DNA of 64,000 bases from Streptococcus australis ATCC 700641 (lineage in GTDB: Bacteria; Bacillota; Bacilli; Lactobacillales; Streptococcaceae), in contig NZ_GL636091.1 in the NCBI RefSeq assembly GCF_000186465.1, forward strand, positions 887,954 to 951,953, given 5' to 3'. Under the pieces are notes generated by a model, which worked only from the letters and a program-made list of their open reading frames with translations, did no database searches and was not told the DNA's origin. Below, one piece after another: positions 1 through 7,769 of the stretch. The position numbers were made by a program, and so were the translations under genes. How positions within the stretch are numbered: position 1 is the stretch's first letter; each line of letters opens with the position of its first letter.

Positions 1-17
1 GTTGCCCAACATCTTTT

Positions 18-617
18 TTACATCATTTGCCAGAAATAGTCGATGATATAGGTGAGACCGTAGGTGTAGATGACCAAGGTAATCGGCTTGCACAAAATAA
101 TAATCGTCATGTAGCGTTTGAAGGTCATATTTGTCAAACCAGCTAGCATACAGATGAAGTCTGCAGGACTGATGGGCCAGATCATCATGAAGATGAAGAA
201 ACGATCAAAACGCTTGTCTTCGTTGAGCCAGTTAATATACTTGTCGTAAGTCTTCTGACTGACCATTGACTGGACAAACTTAGGTCCGTACATTCTCGCC
301 AGGTGAAAGATAATGGCACAGCCAATGACAATTCCAATGTAGTTGTAGATGGTCCCAATGATGTGGCCATAGATAAAGACCCCAGCGACAGAGGTCAGAG
401 CACCAGGGATAATAGGGACCACTGTCTGAAGGATCTGAAGAAAGATAAAGAGAGGGGGTCCAAAGATACCTGCTTGGAGAATAAAAGCCGACAAGGTCTC
501 CTTGGATTGAAGAATGCCAGCAAAGTAGGCCCAGATACAGAAAACAAGGGTTGCGAGGGCTCCAATGATGGAGGACCAATTGATGATTTTTTGGAGGAGA
601 GGTGAGACCTCCCTCAA
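18..617 (-). CDS. TVP38/TMEM64 (DedA-like) membrane protein
   Basis: Integral membrane protein of the SNARE-associated/TVP38 family, 199 residues as read. It has several hydrophobic helices, and the P-rich segment QTVVPIIPGALTS (about residues 64-76) is typical of the family. Function in bacteria is unclear; relatives are implicated in lipid or polyprenyl-phosphate translocation. The only in-frame start is a TTG at 617 with no ribosome binding site. An ATG at 637-635 preceded by GGAAGAG lies in another frame and is separated from the gene by a 7-T run (618-624 on the + strand). One more base in that run would fuse the ATG to the gene and give an N-terminus beginning MIAKEKKLREVSPL. The annotated start is therefore doubtful. 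Confidence 0.85.
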   Translation of the reverse strand: MREVSPLLQKIINWSSIIGALATLVFCIWAYFAGILQSKETLSAFILQAGIFGPPLFIFLQILQTVVPIIPGALTSVAGVFIYGHIIGTIYNYIGIVIGCAIIFHLARMYGPKFVQSMVSQKTYDKYINWLNEDKRFDRFFIFMMIWPISPADFICMLAGLTNMTFKRYMTIIILCKPITLVIYTYGLTYIIDYFWQMM

Positions 618-662
618 TTTTTTTCTTTTGCTATCATAACTCTTCCGTGTAGTTTTTCTTCT

Positions 663-691
663 ACTATACCACGTTTTTGGAACTTTGTAAC
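663..691 (-). promoter_or_regulatory. Promoter of the TVP38 gene
   Basis: On the - strand GTTACA (686-691) is followed after 17 bases by TATAGT (663-668), preceded by TGG as in an extended -10. The predicted transcript starts near 656, so it includes the ATG at 637. Confidence 0.5.
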
Positions 692-782
692 GATTTTGTC
701 TATTTTAGGGAATATCAAAGAGATAGATTGGGGCCTCTTACAAAGAGGAGACAGCGAAGCAAGTGCAAAATACGTCCATTTA

Positions 783-791
783 TGCTACAAT
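783..791 (+). promoter_or_regulatory. Extended -10 promoter of the yqeG operon
   Basis: TGC-TACAAT (783-791) is an extended -10 element about 22 bases before the first possible yqeG start. I see no good -35. A short hairpin (CCTCTT/AAGAGG, about 734-748) lies upstream. Confidence 0.4.
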
Positions 792-819
792 GAAGAGAAT
801 ATAAAAAATGGAGAAAAAC

Positions 820-1347
820 GTGTCAATCGAAAATTACAAACCAGATTTTGCGGTGGAAGCAGCCTATGATCTCACCGTTGCAGACTTGAAAAAACAGGGC
901 ATCAAGGCCGTTCTCGTGGATTTGGATAATACCTTGATTGCTTGGAATAATCCGGACGGCACCCCAGAGATGCGCCAGTGGTTGCATGACCTTCGTGATG
1001 GTGGGATTCGGGTCATCGTGGTGTCCAATAATAGTCCTAAACGGGTAAAACGTGCGGTTGAGAAATTTGATATTGACTTTGAAGCTTGGTCACTCAAGCC
1101 CTTTACCTTTGGGATTGATCGGGCTCTCAAACGTTTCCACTATGAAAAAAATGAAGTGGTCATGGTAGGGGATCAATTGATGACCGACATTCGGGCAGCT
1201 CATCGGGCGGGAATTCGTTCGATTTTGGTTAAACCTTTGGTCGAGCATGATTCCATCAAGACCCAGATCAACCGGGCGCGTGAACGCCGTGTCATGAAGC
1301 AAATGGCCGAAAAATATGGTCCGATTGTATATAAAAAAGGAATTTAA
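820..1347 (+). CDS. yqeG: YqeG-family HAD IIIA phosphatase
   Basis: Predicted cytoplasmic phosphatase of the HAD superfamily, subfamily IIIA. The DxD motif DLDNTL carries the nucleophile; VVSNN and the GDQLMTDI acid motif complete the active site. The physiological substrate is unknown. The gene sits two bases before yqeH, as in many Firmicutes, at the head of a ribosome-assembly/NAD operon. I chose the GTG at 820 because GGAG (810-813) lies six bases before it. An ATG at 808 in the same frame has only a weak AAGAG upstream. The chosen start gives 175 residues. Confidence 0.85.
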   Translation: MSIENYKPDFAVEAAYDLTVADLKKQGIKAVLVDLDNTLIAWNNPDGTPEMRQWLHDLRDGGIRVIVVSNNSPKRVKRAVEKFDIDFEAWSLKPFTFGIDRALKRFHYEKNEVVMVGDQLMTDIRAAHRAGIRSILVKPLVEHDSIKTQINRARERRVMKQMAEKYGPIVYKKGI

Positions 1348-1349
1348 GA

Positions 1350-2456
1350 ATGGAAGAATTATTCTGTATTGGCTGTGGAGCCCCCATTCAGACAGAAAAC
1401 AAAGAGGGACTAGGCTATACTCCCCAATCAGCTCTTGAAAAGGGCTTAGAAATAGGCGAAGTCTATTGCCAACGCTGTTTCCGTCTCCGTCACTACAATG
1501 AAATCACAGATGTACATCTGACAGATGATGATTTCCTGAAATTGCTACACGAGGTAGGAGATAGTGATGCCCTCGTGGTCAATGTAGTCGATATTTTTGA
1601 CTTTAATGGCTCCGTCATCCCCGGCTTACCCCGTTTTGTAGCAGGAAATGATGTGCTTTTGGTCGGTAATAAAAAGGATATCTTACCCAAGTCTGTCAAG
1701 GATAGCAAGGTGACCCATTGGTTGATGGAGCGAGCCCACGAAGAAGGCATGCGTCCTGTCGATGTGGTCCTCACCTCTGCCCAAAACAAGAGTGCCATCA
1801 AGGACTTGATGGAAAAGATCGAGCAGCACCGCAAGGGACGTGATGTCTATGTGGTGGGTGTGACCAACGTAGGGAAATCGACCCTCATCAATGCGATCAT
1901 CCAAGAAATCACTGGAGACAAGGATATCATTACAACCTCTCGCTTCCCAGGAACAACACTGGACAAGATTGAAATCCCACTGGACGATGGATCCTACATC
2001 TACGATACACCAGGGATTATCCATCGCCACCAGATGGCTCACTATTTGACGGCTAAAAACCTCAAGTATGTCAGCCCTAAAAAGGAAATCAAGCCCAAGA
2101 CTTATCAGCTCAACCCAGAGCAAACCCTCTTCTTGGGTGGTCTGGGACGCTTTGACTTTATCAAGGGAGAAAAGCAAGGTTTCACCGCCTTCTTTGATAA
2201 CGAACTCAAGCTTCATCGGACCAAACTCGAAGGAGCGACTGCCTTTTATGACAAGCATGTCGGTGGCTTACTAACACCCCCTAACAGCAAGGAAAAAGAA
2301 GAATTTCCACCCTTGGTTTCCCATGAGTTTACCATCAAGGACAAGACAGACCTCGTCATCTCAGGACTCGGCTGGATCCGCGTCAATGGGGAAGCAAGAG
2401 TAGCTGTGTGGGCACCAGAAGGCGTCGCCGTCGTAAGTCGCAAAGCTATTATTTAA
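1350..2456 (+). CDS. yqeH: Ribosome biogenesis GTPase YqeH
   Basis: Circularly permuted GTPase required for 30S subunit assembly, 368 residues. The N-terminal zinc finger is visible as CIGCG and, about 30 residues later, CQRCF. The G motifs appear in permuted order: G4 (VGNKKD, near residue 107) precedes G1 (GVTNVGKSTL, near 170), followed by the G3 motif DTPG (near 218). The gene follows yqeG with a two-base gap, so the two are co-transcribed. Length and architecture match the family. Acts in the cytoplasm on pre-30S particles. Confidence 0.95.
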   Translation: MEELFCIGCGAPIQTENKEGLGYTPQSALEKGLEIGEVYCQRCFRLRHYNEITDVHLTDDDFLKLLHEVGDSDALVVNVVDIFDFNGSVIPGLPRFVAGNDVLLVGNKKDILPKSVKDSKVTHWLMERAHEEGMRPVDVVLTSAQNKSAIKDLMEKIEQHRKGRDVYVVGVTNVGKSTLINAIIQEITGDKDIITTSRFPGTTLDKIEIPLDDGSYIYDTPGIIHRHQMAHYLTAKNLKYVSPKKEIKPKTYQLNPEQTLFLGGLGRFDFIKGEKQGFTAFFDNELKLHRTKLEGATAFYDKHVGGLLTPPNSKEKEEFPPLVSHEFTIKDKTDLVISGLGWIRVNGEARVAVWAPEGVAVVSRKAII

Positions 2457-2507
2457 AAATTTGAAAGGAAATAGTTTCTTTATAGACAGGGCGAGTGTAA
2501 CAAGCCT

Positions 2508-2652
2508 AGAAAGGATACTTTTCGCTGTGGTGAAAGCCTAAGTAGGTGTTTGACTACTTAGGCGCGGGAAATTTGAGACCTTAGGCTCAAATTTTAGTCA
2601 TGGAACTCCACTAGGAGGTCGCTGACGACCGCCGCAACATCAGAAAAGTATC
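2508..2652 (+). repeat. Nested inverted-repeat element (structured RNA-like)
   Basis: This fills most of the gap between yqeH and yhbY. The outer arms GATACTTTTC (2514-2523) and GAAAAGTATC (2643-2652) are perfect complements. They enclose three further stems: GCCTAAGTAG/CTACTTAGGC (2536-2545/2554-2563), AAATTTGAG/CTCAAATTT (2569-2577/2586-2594) and GGTCG/CGACC (2617-2621/2626-2630). The result is a multi-branch fold closed by a 10-bp stem. It begins AGAAAGGATA and ends GTATC, the same ends as the pair at 5163 and 5546. I do not recognise it as a named RNA family; it could be a MITE-like element or a regulatory leader for yhbY. Confidence 0.65.
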
Positions 2653-2675
2653 AAAAAAGAAACAATGAAAAAAAC

Positions 2676-2987
2676 ATGACATTAACATCCAAACAACGGG
2701 CTTTCCTCAATAGCCAAGCCCACAGCCTCAAACCTATTATCCAAATCGGGAAAAACGGGCTTAACGATCAAATCAAAACCAGTGTTCGCCAAGCGCTAGA
2801 CGCTCGCGAACTGATCAAGGTCACCCTCCTTCAAAATACGGACGAGAATATCCATGAAGTAGCGGAAATCTTGGAAGAAGAAATCGGTGTGGATACGGTT
2901 CAAAAAATTGGACGCATCCTCATCTTGTATAAACAATCAAGCAAAAAAGAAAACCGGAAGATTTCAGTCAAAGTAAAAGAAATCTAA
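2676..2987 (+). CDS. yhbY: YhbY-family RNA-binding protein (CRM domain)
   Basis: Small single-CRM-domain protein of 103 residues that associates with pre-50S ribosomes in relatives. The KPIIQIGKNGL segment (about residues 18-28) corresponds to the conserved GxxG-type loop, followed by the LxxRELIKV strand. The start has no Shine-Dalgarno sequence. A four-codon ORF (ATG at 2665, reading M-K-K-T) ends in a TGA that overlaps the yhbY ATG (ATGA, 2676-2679), so coupling from this mini-ORF is possible. The structured element at 2508-2652 ends 23 bases upstream and may control translation. Confidence 0.9.
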   Translation: MTLTSKQRAFLNSQAHSLKPIIQIGKNGLNDQIKTSVRQALDARELIKVTLLQNTDENIHEVAEILEEEIGVDTVQKIGRILILYKQSSKKENRKISVKVKEI

Positions 2988-3008
2988 GACATCGAGGAGA
3001 GCAAACCT

Positions 3009-3638
3009 ATGGCAATTGAACTATTGACTCCCTTTACCAAGGTAGAGATAGAGCCAGAGATCAAAGACAAGAAACGCAAACAAGTTGGTATTTTGGGTGG
3101 GAATTTCAATCCGGTCCATAATGCCCATCTCGTGGTTGCAGACCAGGTCCGACAACAATTGGGCTTGGACCAGGTCCTTCTCATGCCAGAATATGAGCCT
3201 CCGCATGTGGATAAAAAAGAAACCATTGATGAGCGTCATCGCTTAAAAATGCTAGAACTAGCCATCGAAGGGATTGAAGGGCTAGAAATCGAGACGATTG
3301 AGCTAGAGCGTAAAGGGATCTCTTATACCTACGATACGATGAAGTTGCTCAATGAGCGAGACCCAGATACAGACTATTACTTTATCATTGGAGCTGATAT
3401 GGTGGACTACCTGCCAAAATGGTATCGGATTGACGAGTTAGTGGAGATGGTCCAGTTTGTCGGTGTTCAACGTCCCCGTTACAAAGCGGGAACTTCTTAT
3501 CCAGTGATTTGGGTCGATGTTCCCCTGATGGATATCTCTTCAAGCATGGTGCGAGAGTTTATCGCTCAAGGTCGGACGCCCAACTTTATGTTGCCAAAAC
3601 CAGTTTTGGACTACATCAAGAAAGAAGGTTTGTATTAA
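3009..3638 (+). CDS. nadD: Nicotinate-nucleotide adenylyltransferase
   Basis: Transfers AMP from ATP to nicotinate mononucleotide, giving deamido-NAD in the NAD pathway. The nucleotidyltransferase signature [12 protein letters not shown] (about residues 30-41) supplies the phosphate-binding loop and HxxH-like motif. ISSSMVR near residue 177 is the second conserved motif. Its length of 209 residues is normal for the family. SD GAGGAG lies about 10 bases before the ATG. The stop codon overlaps the yqeK start by one base (TAATG), indicating translational coupling. Confidence 0.95.
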   Translation: MAIELLTPFTKVEIEPEIKDKKRKQVGILGGNFNPVHNAHLVVADQVRQQLGLDQVLLMPEYEPPHVDKKETIDERHRLKMLELAIEGIEGLEIETIELERKGISYTYDTMKLLNERDPDTDYYFIIGADMVDYLPKWYRIDELVEMVQFVGVQRPRYKAGTSYPVIWVDVPLMDISSSMVREFIAQGRTPNFMLPKPVLDYIKKEGLY

Positions 3639-4234
3639 TGACCTATGAAAACTATCTCGGCTTTTCTCGAGAGGGCTTGCTCGAAAAAATGGGCCAAATC
3701 CTTCCGGAAAAACGCCTAACCCATTGTTTAGGGGTTGAGAAGGCCGCTCGTGACTTAGCTAAGCGCTATGGGGCAGATGAAGAGCAGGCTGGCCTAGCCG
3801 GTCTATTACATGACTACGCCAAGAAATTATCGGATCAGGAATTTCTGGACTTGATCGATCGCTATGAGCTGGATCCAGCATTAAAAAACTGGGGCAACAA
3901 TGTCTGGCATGGGATGGTCGGGATTTATAAGATCCAAGAAGATCTAGGACTGACAGATCCAGCCATTCTTCGCAGTATTGAGATTCATACGGTTGGGAGT
4001 GGACAGATGTCAACTTTAGACAAGATTGTCTATGTAGCAGATTATATTGAGCATAACCGGGCCTTTCCAGGGGTAGATCAAGCTCGTGAAATCGCCCAAG
4101 TCTCCTTAGATCGTGCGGTGGCCTATGAGACGGCTCGCACAGTCGAACATCTAGCCCACCAAGGATTGCCCATTTATCCCCAAACCCTTGAAACCTACAA
4201 TGCCTTTGTGAAGTATTTGAAAGAGGAGCAGTGA
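3638..4234 (+). CDS. yqeK: HD-domain hydrolase YqeK (probable Ap4A hydrolase)
   Basis: HD-superfamily metal-dependent phosphohydrolase. Family members cleave diadenosine tetraphosphate to ADP. Conserved metal ligands appear as the early H in LTHCLGVE, the HD pair in LLHDYAK, and later H residues in VWHGMVG and EIHTVG. I placed the start at the ATG that overlaps the nadD stop, giving 198 residues. A longer reading in this frame begins inside nadD and is not credible. The nadD-yqeK pairing is standard in Firmicutes. Confidence 0.93.
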   Translation: MTYENYLGFSREGLLEKMGQILPEKRLTHCLGVEKAARDLAKRYGADEEQAGLAGLLHDYAKKLSDQEFLDLIDRYELDPALKNWGNNVWHGMVGIYKIQEDLGLTDPAILRSIEIHTVGSGQMSTLDKIVYVADYIEHNRAFPGVDQAREIAQVSLDRAVAYETARTVEHLAHQGLPIYPQTLETYNAFVKYLKEEQ

Positions 4235-4735
4235 GTGAAAACAGCTTTAATCATTATTGATGTTCAAAATATTCTCGTGGAAACAGGTTTTGAGACAGAA
4301 AAACTCTTAGAGAAGATTGCTTATTTGCAAGATCGGGCTAGAAAACAGCAGATTGAAATCATCTACATGCAGCATATTGAAACGCCAGAGGCTTTAACTT
4401 CAGAAGATTGGCAGTTATCGCCCCTGTTGAATAGACAGGAGAATGAAAAGGTATTTCAGAAGCGATACAATAGCATGTTTAAAGAGACAGGATTAAAAGA
4501 ATACTTGGATCAACAAGGGATTGAACATTTGGTCCTGTGTGGCATGCAGACAGAATATTGTGTCGATACATCCATCAAAGTGGGATTCGAATACGGCTAT
4601 AAGCTGGTCATTCCAGAAGGAGCTGTCACAACCTTTGATGGAGAGGATATCCCAGCAGAAACGCTCAATGAATTTTATGAAAATATTTGGGAAGAACGTT
4701 TTGCGGATGTTTTAGACTACAAAACAATTTTTTAA
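4235..4735 (+). CDS. Isochorismatase-family cysteine hydrolase
   Basis: Cytoplasmic hydrolase of the isochorismatase/nicotinamidase superfamily, 166 residues. The catalytic triad can be placed: Asp in LIIIDVQN (residue 9), a Lys in the middle region (FQKRYNSMF) and Cys in GMQTEYCVDT. Position next to nadD makes an amide or NAD-related substrate possible, but the family is broad and the true substrate cannot be read from sequence. The start is a GTG directly after the yqeK TGA, with GAGGAG inside the end of yqeK, so translation is coupled. Confidence 0.85.
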   Translation: MKTALIIIDVQNILVETGFETEKLLEKIAYLQDRARKQQIEIIYMQHIETPEALTSEDWQLSPLLNRQENEKVFQKRYNSMFKETGLKEYLDQQGIEHLVLCGMQTEYCVDTSIKVGFEYGYKLVIPEGAVTTFDGEDIPAETLNEFYENIWEERFADVLDYKTIF

Positions 4736-4749
4736 AGAAAGAGGATTAA

Positions 4750-5103
4750 ATGAAAGAAAAAGAATTACTTGAACTTGTTGTTAAAGCTGCCGATGAAAAA
4801 CGTGCAGAAGATATTGTGGCTTTGGATGTTCAAAGCTTGACCAGTGTGACGGATTACTTTGTTATCGCAAGCTCTATGAACAGCCGCCAATTGGAGGCGA
4901 TCGCTGAAAATATTCGTGAGAAGGTCATCGAAGCTGGCTTTAATGCTAGCCATGTCGAAGGGAATTCAGCTGGAGGTTGGGTCCTTCTTGACTTAGGTGG
5001 TGTAGTGGTCCATGTCTTCTCAGAAGAAATGCGTGCCCACTATAATTTAGAAAAGCTATGGCACGAAGCAAGTGCTGTCGATCTTTCAGCAACCTTAGCA
5101 TAA
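4750..5103 (+). CDS. rsfS: Ribosomal silencing factor RsfS
   Basis: Binds ribosomal protein L14 on the 50S subunit and blocks subunit joining in starvation or stationary phase. At 117 residues it is the usual length. The family core is visible in the segments [10 protein letters not shown] (about residues 31-40), [16 protein letters not shown] and the C-terminal [19 protein letters not shown] precedes the ATG. Last gene of the tight yqeG-rsfS run before a 590-base structured gap. Confidence 0.95.
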   Translation: MKEKELLELVVKAADEKRAEDIVALDVQSLTSVTDYFVIASSMNSRQLEAIAENIREKVIEAGFNASHVEGNSAGGWVLLDLGGVVVHVFSEEMRAHYNLEKLWHEASAVDLSATLA

Positions 5104-5162
5104 GCAGGTGAACTCAGTTGGTAGCAACTGAGTTTTGTTGGTTAAATTGAAATTCTATGGAA

Positions 5163-5306
5163 AGAAAGGATAGGGCCTTGTGTTTAGTTAGGTTGGTAAC
5201 GGAACACGAGCCAAAAGCTGAGAGAAAGAGCCTAACTTCCTTTGTATCTGGCGATACGGCGGAAAGTTTCCTATTTCCTCTATGCTTTTAACGCTCTTTG
5301 TATCTT
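5163..5306 (+). repeat. Structured 144-nt direct repeat, copy 1
   Basis: First of two 144-nt copies between rsfS and the methyltransferase. It starts AGAAAGGATAGG and ends TTGTATCTT. Predicted stems are: an outer stem pairing the 5' end with CCTATTTCCTCT; a ~14-bp hairpin (TTGTGTTTAGTTA with TAACGGAACACGA); and a nested hairpin AACTTCC-GTATC-loop-GATAC-GGAAAGTT. Positions that differ from copy 2 mostly keep pairing (for example G-U in copy 1, G-C in copy 2). It is followed by AGAAAGGAT, a Shine-Dalgarno-like sequence. No named RNA family is recognised. Confidence 0.65.
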
Positions 5307-5545
5307 AGAAAGGATTTGAACCCGTCCTGTAATCCTCGGAAAATAGATAGGGTTATGTCAAATTGTTAACTATAAAAATTATTGTTTGACGCAGTAGCTG
5401 ATTGGATTCTTCATTCGCTTTTTTAGCTCGGAAGAGTACCTAATCAGCCTTGCGGGGGTGAGACAACGAACGAATTTTTTAAAAAACTCGTTCTGTCTCA
5501 CTCCCCTAATTTTCTATCGGATTACGGGCGGACTAATTTTAGAAT
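5307..5545. other. Palindromic spacer between the twin repeats
   Basis: A 239-base stretch with no gene, rich in inverted repeats. The ends are imperfect complements (GTCCTGTAATCC... against ...GGATTACGGGCGGAC). Inside are GTCAAA/TTTGAC flanking an A+T loop, a GCTGATTGG/CCTAATCAGC hairpin, and a strong stem GGGGGTGAGACA/TGTCTCACTCCCC around 5453-5506. It looks like a separate MITE-like or terminator-like insertion inside a duplicated leader. Confidence 0.5.
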
Positions 5546-5689
5546 AGAAAGGATAGGGTGTCGTGTTTAGTTAATTTGTCAACTGAACACGAGCTAAAAG
5601 CTGTGAGAAAAAGATAAACTTCCTTTGTATCTGACGATACGGCAGAAAGTTTCCTATTTTCTCTTTGCTTTTAACGCTCTTTGTATCTT
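5546..5689 (+). repeat. Structured 144-nt direct repeat, copy 2
   Basis: Second copy, the same length as copy 1, ending five bases before the methyltransferase ATG. The outer stem pairs AGAAAGGATAGG with CCTATTTTCTCT (11 of 12 pairs including G-U). The first hairpin is perfect (TCGTGTTTAGTT with AACTGAACACGA). The nested hairpin with GTATC/GATAC is kept, with the loop changed from TGGC to TGAC. Unlike copy 1, the Shine-Dalgarno-like AGAAAGG after the element is absent. Confidence 0.65.
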
Positions 5690-5694
5690 GATTT

Positions 5695-6435
5695 ATGGCG
5701 ACTTATGAAACGTTTGCAGCGGTCTATGATGCGGTCATGGATGACAGTCTGTATGATTTGTGGACGGATTTTTCTCTCCGGCATCTCCCTAAAAGCAAGG
5801 ATCGGAAAAAATTACTGGAATTGGCTTGTGGGACAGGGATTCAGTCTGTCCGCTTTTCCCAAGCTGGCTTTGACGTAACAGGATTAGACTTGAGTGCTGA
5901 TATGCTGAAAATTGCTGAAAAAAGATCGGCTTCAGCCAAGCAAAAGATTGATTTTATCGAGGGCAATATGCTGGACCTGTCGCAAGCGGGTACCTACGAT
6001 TTTGTGACCTGCTACTCTGATTCCATCTGCTATATGCAGGACGAGGTGGAAGTGGGAGATGTCTTCAAAGAAGTCTATAACGCTCTTAATGAAGATGGTA
6101 TCTTTATTTTTGATGTCCATTCGACCTACCAGACGGATGAGGTTTTCCCGGGCTATTCTTACCATGAAAATGCGGAAGATTTTGCCATGCTCTGGGATAC
6201 CTATGAGGATGAAGCTCCTCACTCGATTGTCCATGAGCTGACCTTCTTTGTCCAAGAGGAGGATGGCTCCTTTAGTCGTCACGATGAAGTTCATGAGGAA
6301 CGCACTTATGAAGTTTTAACCTATGACATCTTATTGGAGCAGGCTGGCTTTAAATCTTTCAAATTGTATGCAGACTTTGAAGATAAGGCCCCAACAAAGA
6401 CCAGTAAACGATGGTTTTTTGTAGCACAGAAGTAG
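5695..6435 (+). CDS. Class I SAM-dependent methyltransferase
   Basis: Cytoplasmic Rossmann-fold methyltransferase of 246 residues. SAM-binding motif I is LELACGTGIQ (about residues 42-51), followed by GLDLS (motif II acidic end) and the post-motif EGNMLDL. The substrate is unknown; streptococcal relatives sit in the same place after rsfS. The ATG has no Shine-Dalgarno sequence: the 20 bases before it are the tail of the 144-nt repeat (CTCTTTGTATCTTGATTT). Either translation is weak or the upstream structure takes part in initiation. Confidence 0.88.
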   Translation: MATYETFAAVYDAVMDDSLYDLWTDFSLRHLPKSKDRKKLLELACGTGIQSVRFSQAGFDVTGLDLSADMLKIAEKRSASAKQKIDFIEGNMLDLSQAGTYDFVTCYSDSICYMQDEVEVGDVFKEVYNALNEDGIFIFDVHSTYQTDEVFPGYSYHENAEDFAMLWDTYEDEAPHSIVHELTFFVQEEDGSFSRHDEVHEERTYEVLTYDILLEQAGFKSFKLYADFEDKAPTKTSKRWFFVAQK

Positions 6436-6441
6436 GCCTGC

Positions 6442-7536
6442 ATGACAGTTACAGGTATTATTGCAGAATTTAATCCCTTTCACAATGGGCACAAGTACCT
6501 GCTGGAACAGGCAGAAGGGCTGAAAATCGTTGCCATGTCTGGGAATTTTGTCCAACGTGGTGAACCTGCCATTGTAGACAAATGGACACGGGCCCAGATG
6601 GCTTTGGAAAATGGAGCGGATCTGGTGGTCGAGCTCCCCTTTCTCGTGGCTGTTCAGTCGGCTGATCATTTTGCCAAGGGAGCGGTAGAAATCTTGTCCC
6701 GTCTGGGAATCGACCAATTGACCTTTGGGACAGAAGAGGTCATAGATTATCAAGCGATTGCAGCAGTTTACTCGGAGAAATCATCGGAAATGGAAGTTTT
6801 CTTGCGAAGCCTTCCTGACGATTTATCCTATCCACAGAAGACCCAAAAAATGTGGGAAACCTTTGCTGGAGTGGAGTTCACAGGAGCTACTCCCAACCAT
6901 ATCCTGGGCTTGGCTTATGCCAAGGCTTGTGCTGGGAAGGGGATTGCGCTCAAACCTATCCAACGTCAAGGTGCGGGCTACCATTCAGAAGAAAAAGAGG
7001 TGGCCTATGCTTCTGCCACCAGCCTTCGTCTTCATAAAGAGGACCACGCTTTTGTGGATCAGTTCATGCCCAATAGCCAACTCTTTCAGTCGGCTCCAAA
7101 GGTATCTTGGGAGGATTACTATCAATTGCTCCGTTATCAAATCCTAACCCATCCGGATCTGACACATATTTTTCAGGTCAATGAAGAGTTGGCTAATCGG
7201 ATAAGGGATGCCATTCGAAGCGCGAGTTCTGTGGAATACTTGGTGGAGAAAGTGGCAACCAAGCGCTATACCAAGGCGCGTGTCCGCCGCATTTTGACTT
7301 ATATTTTAGTAGGTGCGAGAGAAGAAATCTTGCCGACCGCTATCCATGTCTTGGGTTTCACTGAAAAGGGCCAGGCCCACCTCAAGTCACTAAAAGGTCA
7401 AGTGGACTTGGTAACGCGAATTGGTAAGGAAGCTTGGGATGCCTTGACCCAGCAAGCAGACCAAGTCTATCAATTGGGCCATCCCCAACTACCGGAACAA
7501 ACCTGGGGTCGGGTGCCGGTGAGAGTGGAAGAATAA
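6442..7536 (+). CDS. tmcAL: tRNA(Met) cytidine acetate ligase TmcAL
   Basis: Uses acetate and ATP to acetylate C34 of elongator tRNA(Met). The HIGH-like nucleotidyltransferase motif is in [17 protein letters not shown] at the N-terminus; the family is also called YlbM/DUF795. The 364-residue length is slightly shorter than the ~390 typical of Bacillus. It follows the methyltransferase by six bases. It ends about 75 bases before a strong terminator and closes the operon that began with yqeG. Confidence 0.92.
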   Translation: MTVTGIIAEFNPFHNGHKYLLEQAEGLKIVAMSGNFVQRGEPAIVDKWTRAQMALENGADLVVELPFLVAVQSADHFAKGAVEILSRLGIDQLTFGTEEVIDYQAIAAVYSEKSSEMEVFLRSLPDDLSYPQKTQKMWETFAGVEFTGATPNHILGLAYAKACAGKGIALKPIQRQGAGYHSEEKEVAYASATSLRLHKEDHAFVDQFMPNSQLFQSAPKVSWEDYYQLLRYQILTHPDLTHIFQVNEELANRIRDAIRSASSVEYLVEKVATKRYTKARVRRILTYILVGAREEILPTAIHVLGFTEKGQAHLKSLKGQVDLVTRIGKEAWDALTQQADQVYQLGHPQLPEQTWGRVPVRVEE

Positions 7537-7610
7537 ACGGTCTTACATAAAATTTTCTCTGCCCTTATTCACGTAAAGCAAGAAAGTGATGATGCACGGA
7601 AACAGTGTTT

Positions 7611-7652
7611 ATCCATTGTCTAAAAAATCTTTTTAGACAATGGATTTTTTTT
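7611..7652 (+). terminator. Rho-independent terminator after tmcAL
   Basis: Perfect stem ATCCATTGTCTAAAAA / TTTTTAGACAATGGAT followed by a run of T (about 7645-7652). Confidence 0.9.
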
Positions 7653-7695
7653 ACCAAATTTAGAAGCTTTTACGAATAATTAAGTGGAGAGGGAA

Positions 7696-7739
7696 AACTT
7701 GTACAAGTTCCTGACAAGTTTTTCTTTTTCATGTATAAT
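7696..7739 (+). promoter_or_regulatory. yefM-yoeB promoter and operator
   Basis: CTGACA (7711-7716) and TATAAT (7734-7739) are 17 bases apart. Just upstream is the perfect 14-bp palindrome AACTTGTACAAGTT (7696-7709). Its TGTACA core is the known recognition motif of YefM antitoxins in enterobacteria. The half-site ACAAGTT recurs at 7714-7720, overlapping the -35. This fits autorepression by the YefM-YoeB complex. Confidence 0.75.
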
Positions 7740-7769
7740 AATAGAAAAGCAGTAGAATGAGGTATGGTA

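Noticed and set aside
303..605. 100-residue + strand frame opposite the TVP38 gene
   Set aside because: Antisense shadow: very polar composition, no start signal, and the opposite frame encodes a recognisable membrane protein.
5104..5694. T-box or known riboswitch before the methyltransferase gene
   Set aside because: No TGGNACC-type T-box sequence, no TPP, FMN, SAM or preQ1 core motif could be found, although the region is clearly folded.
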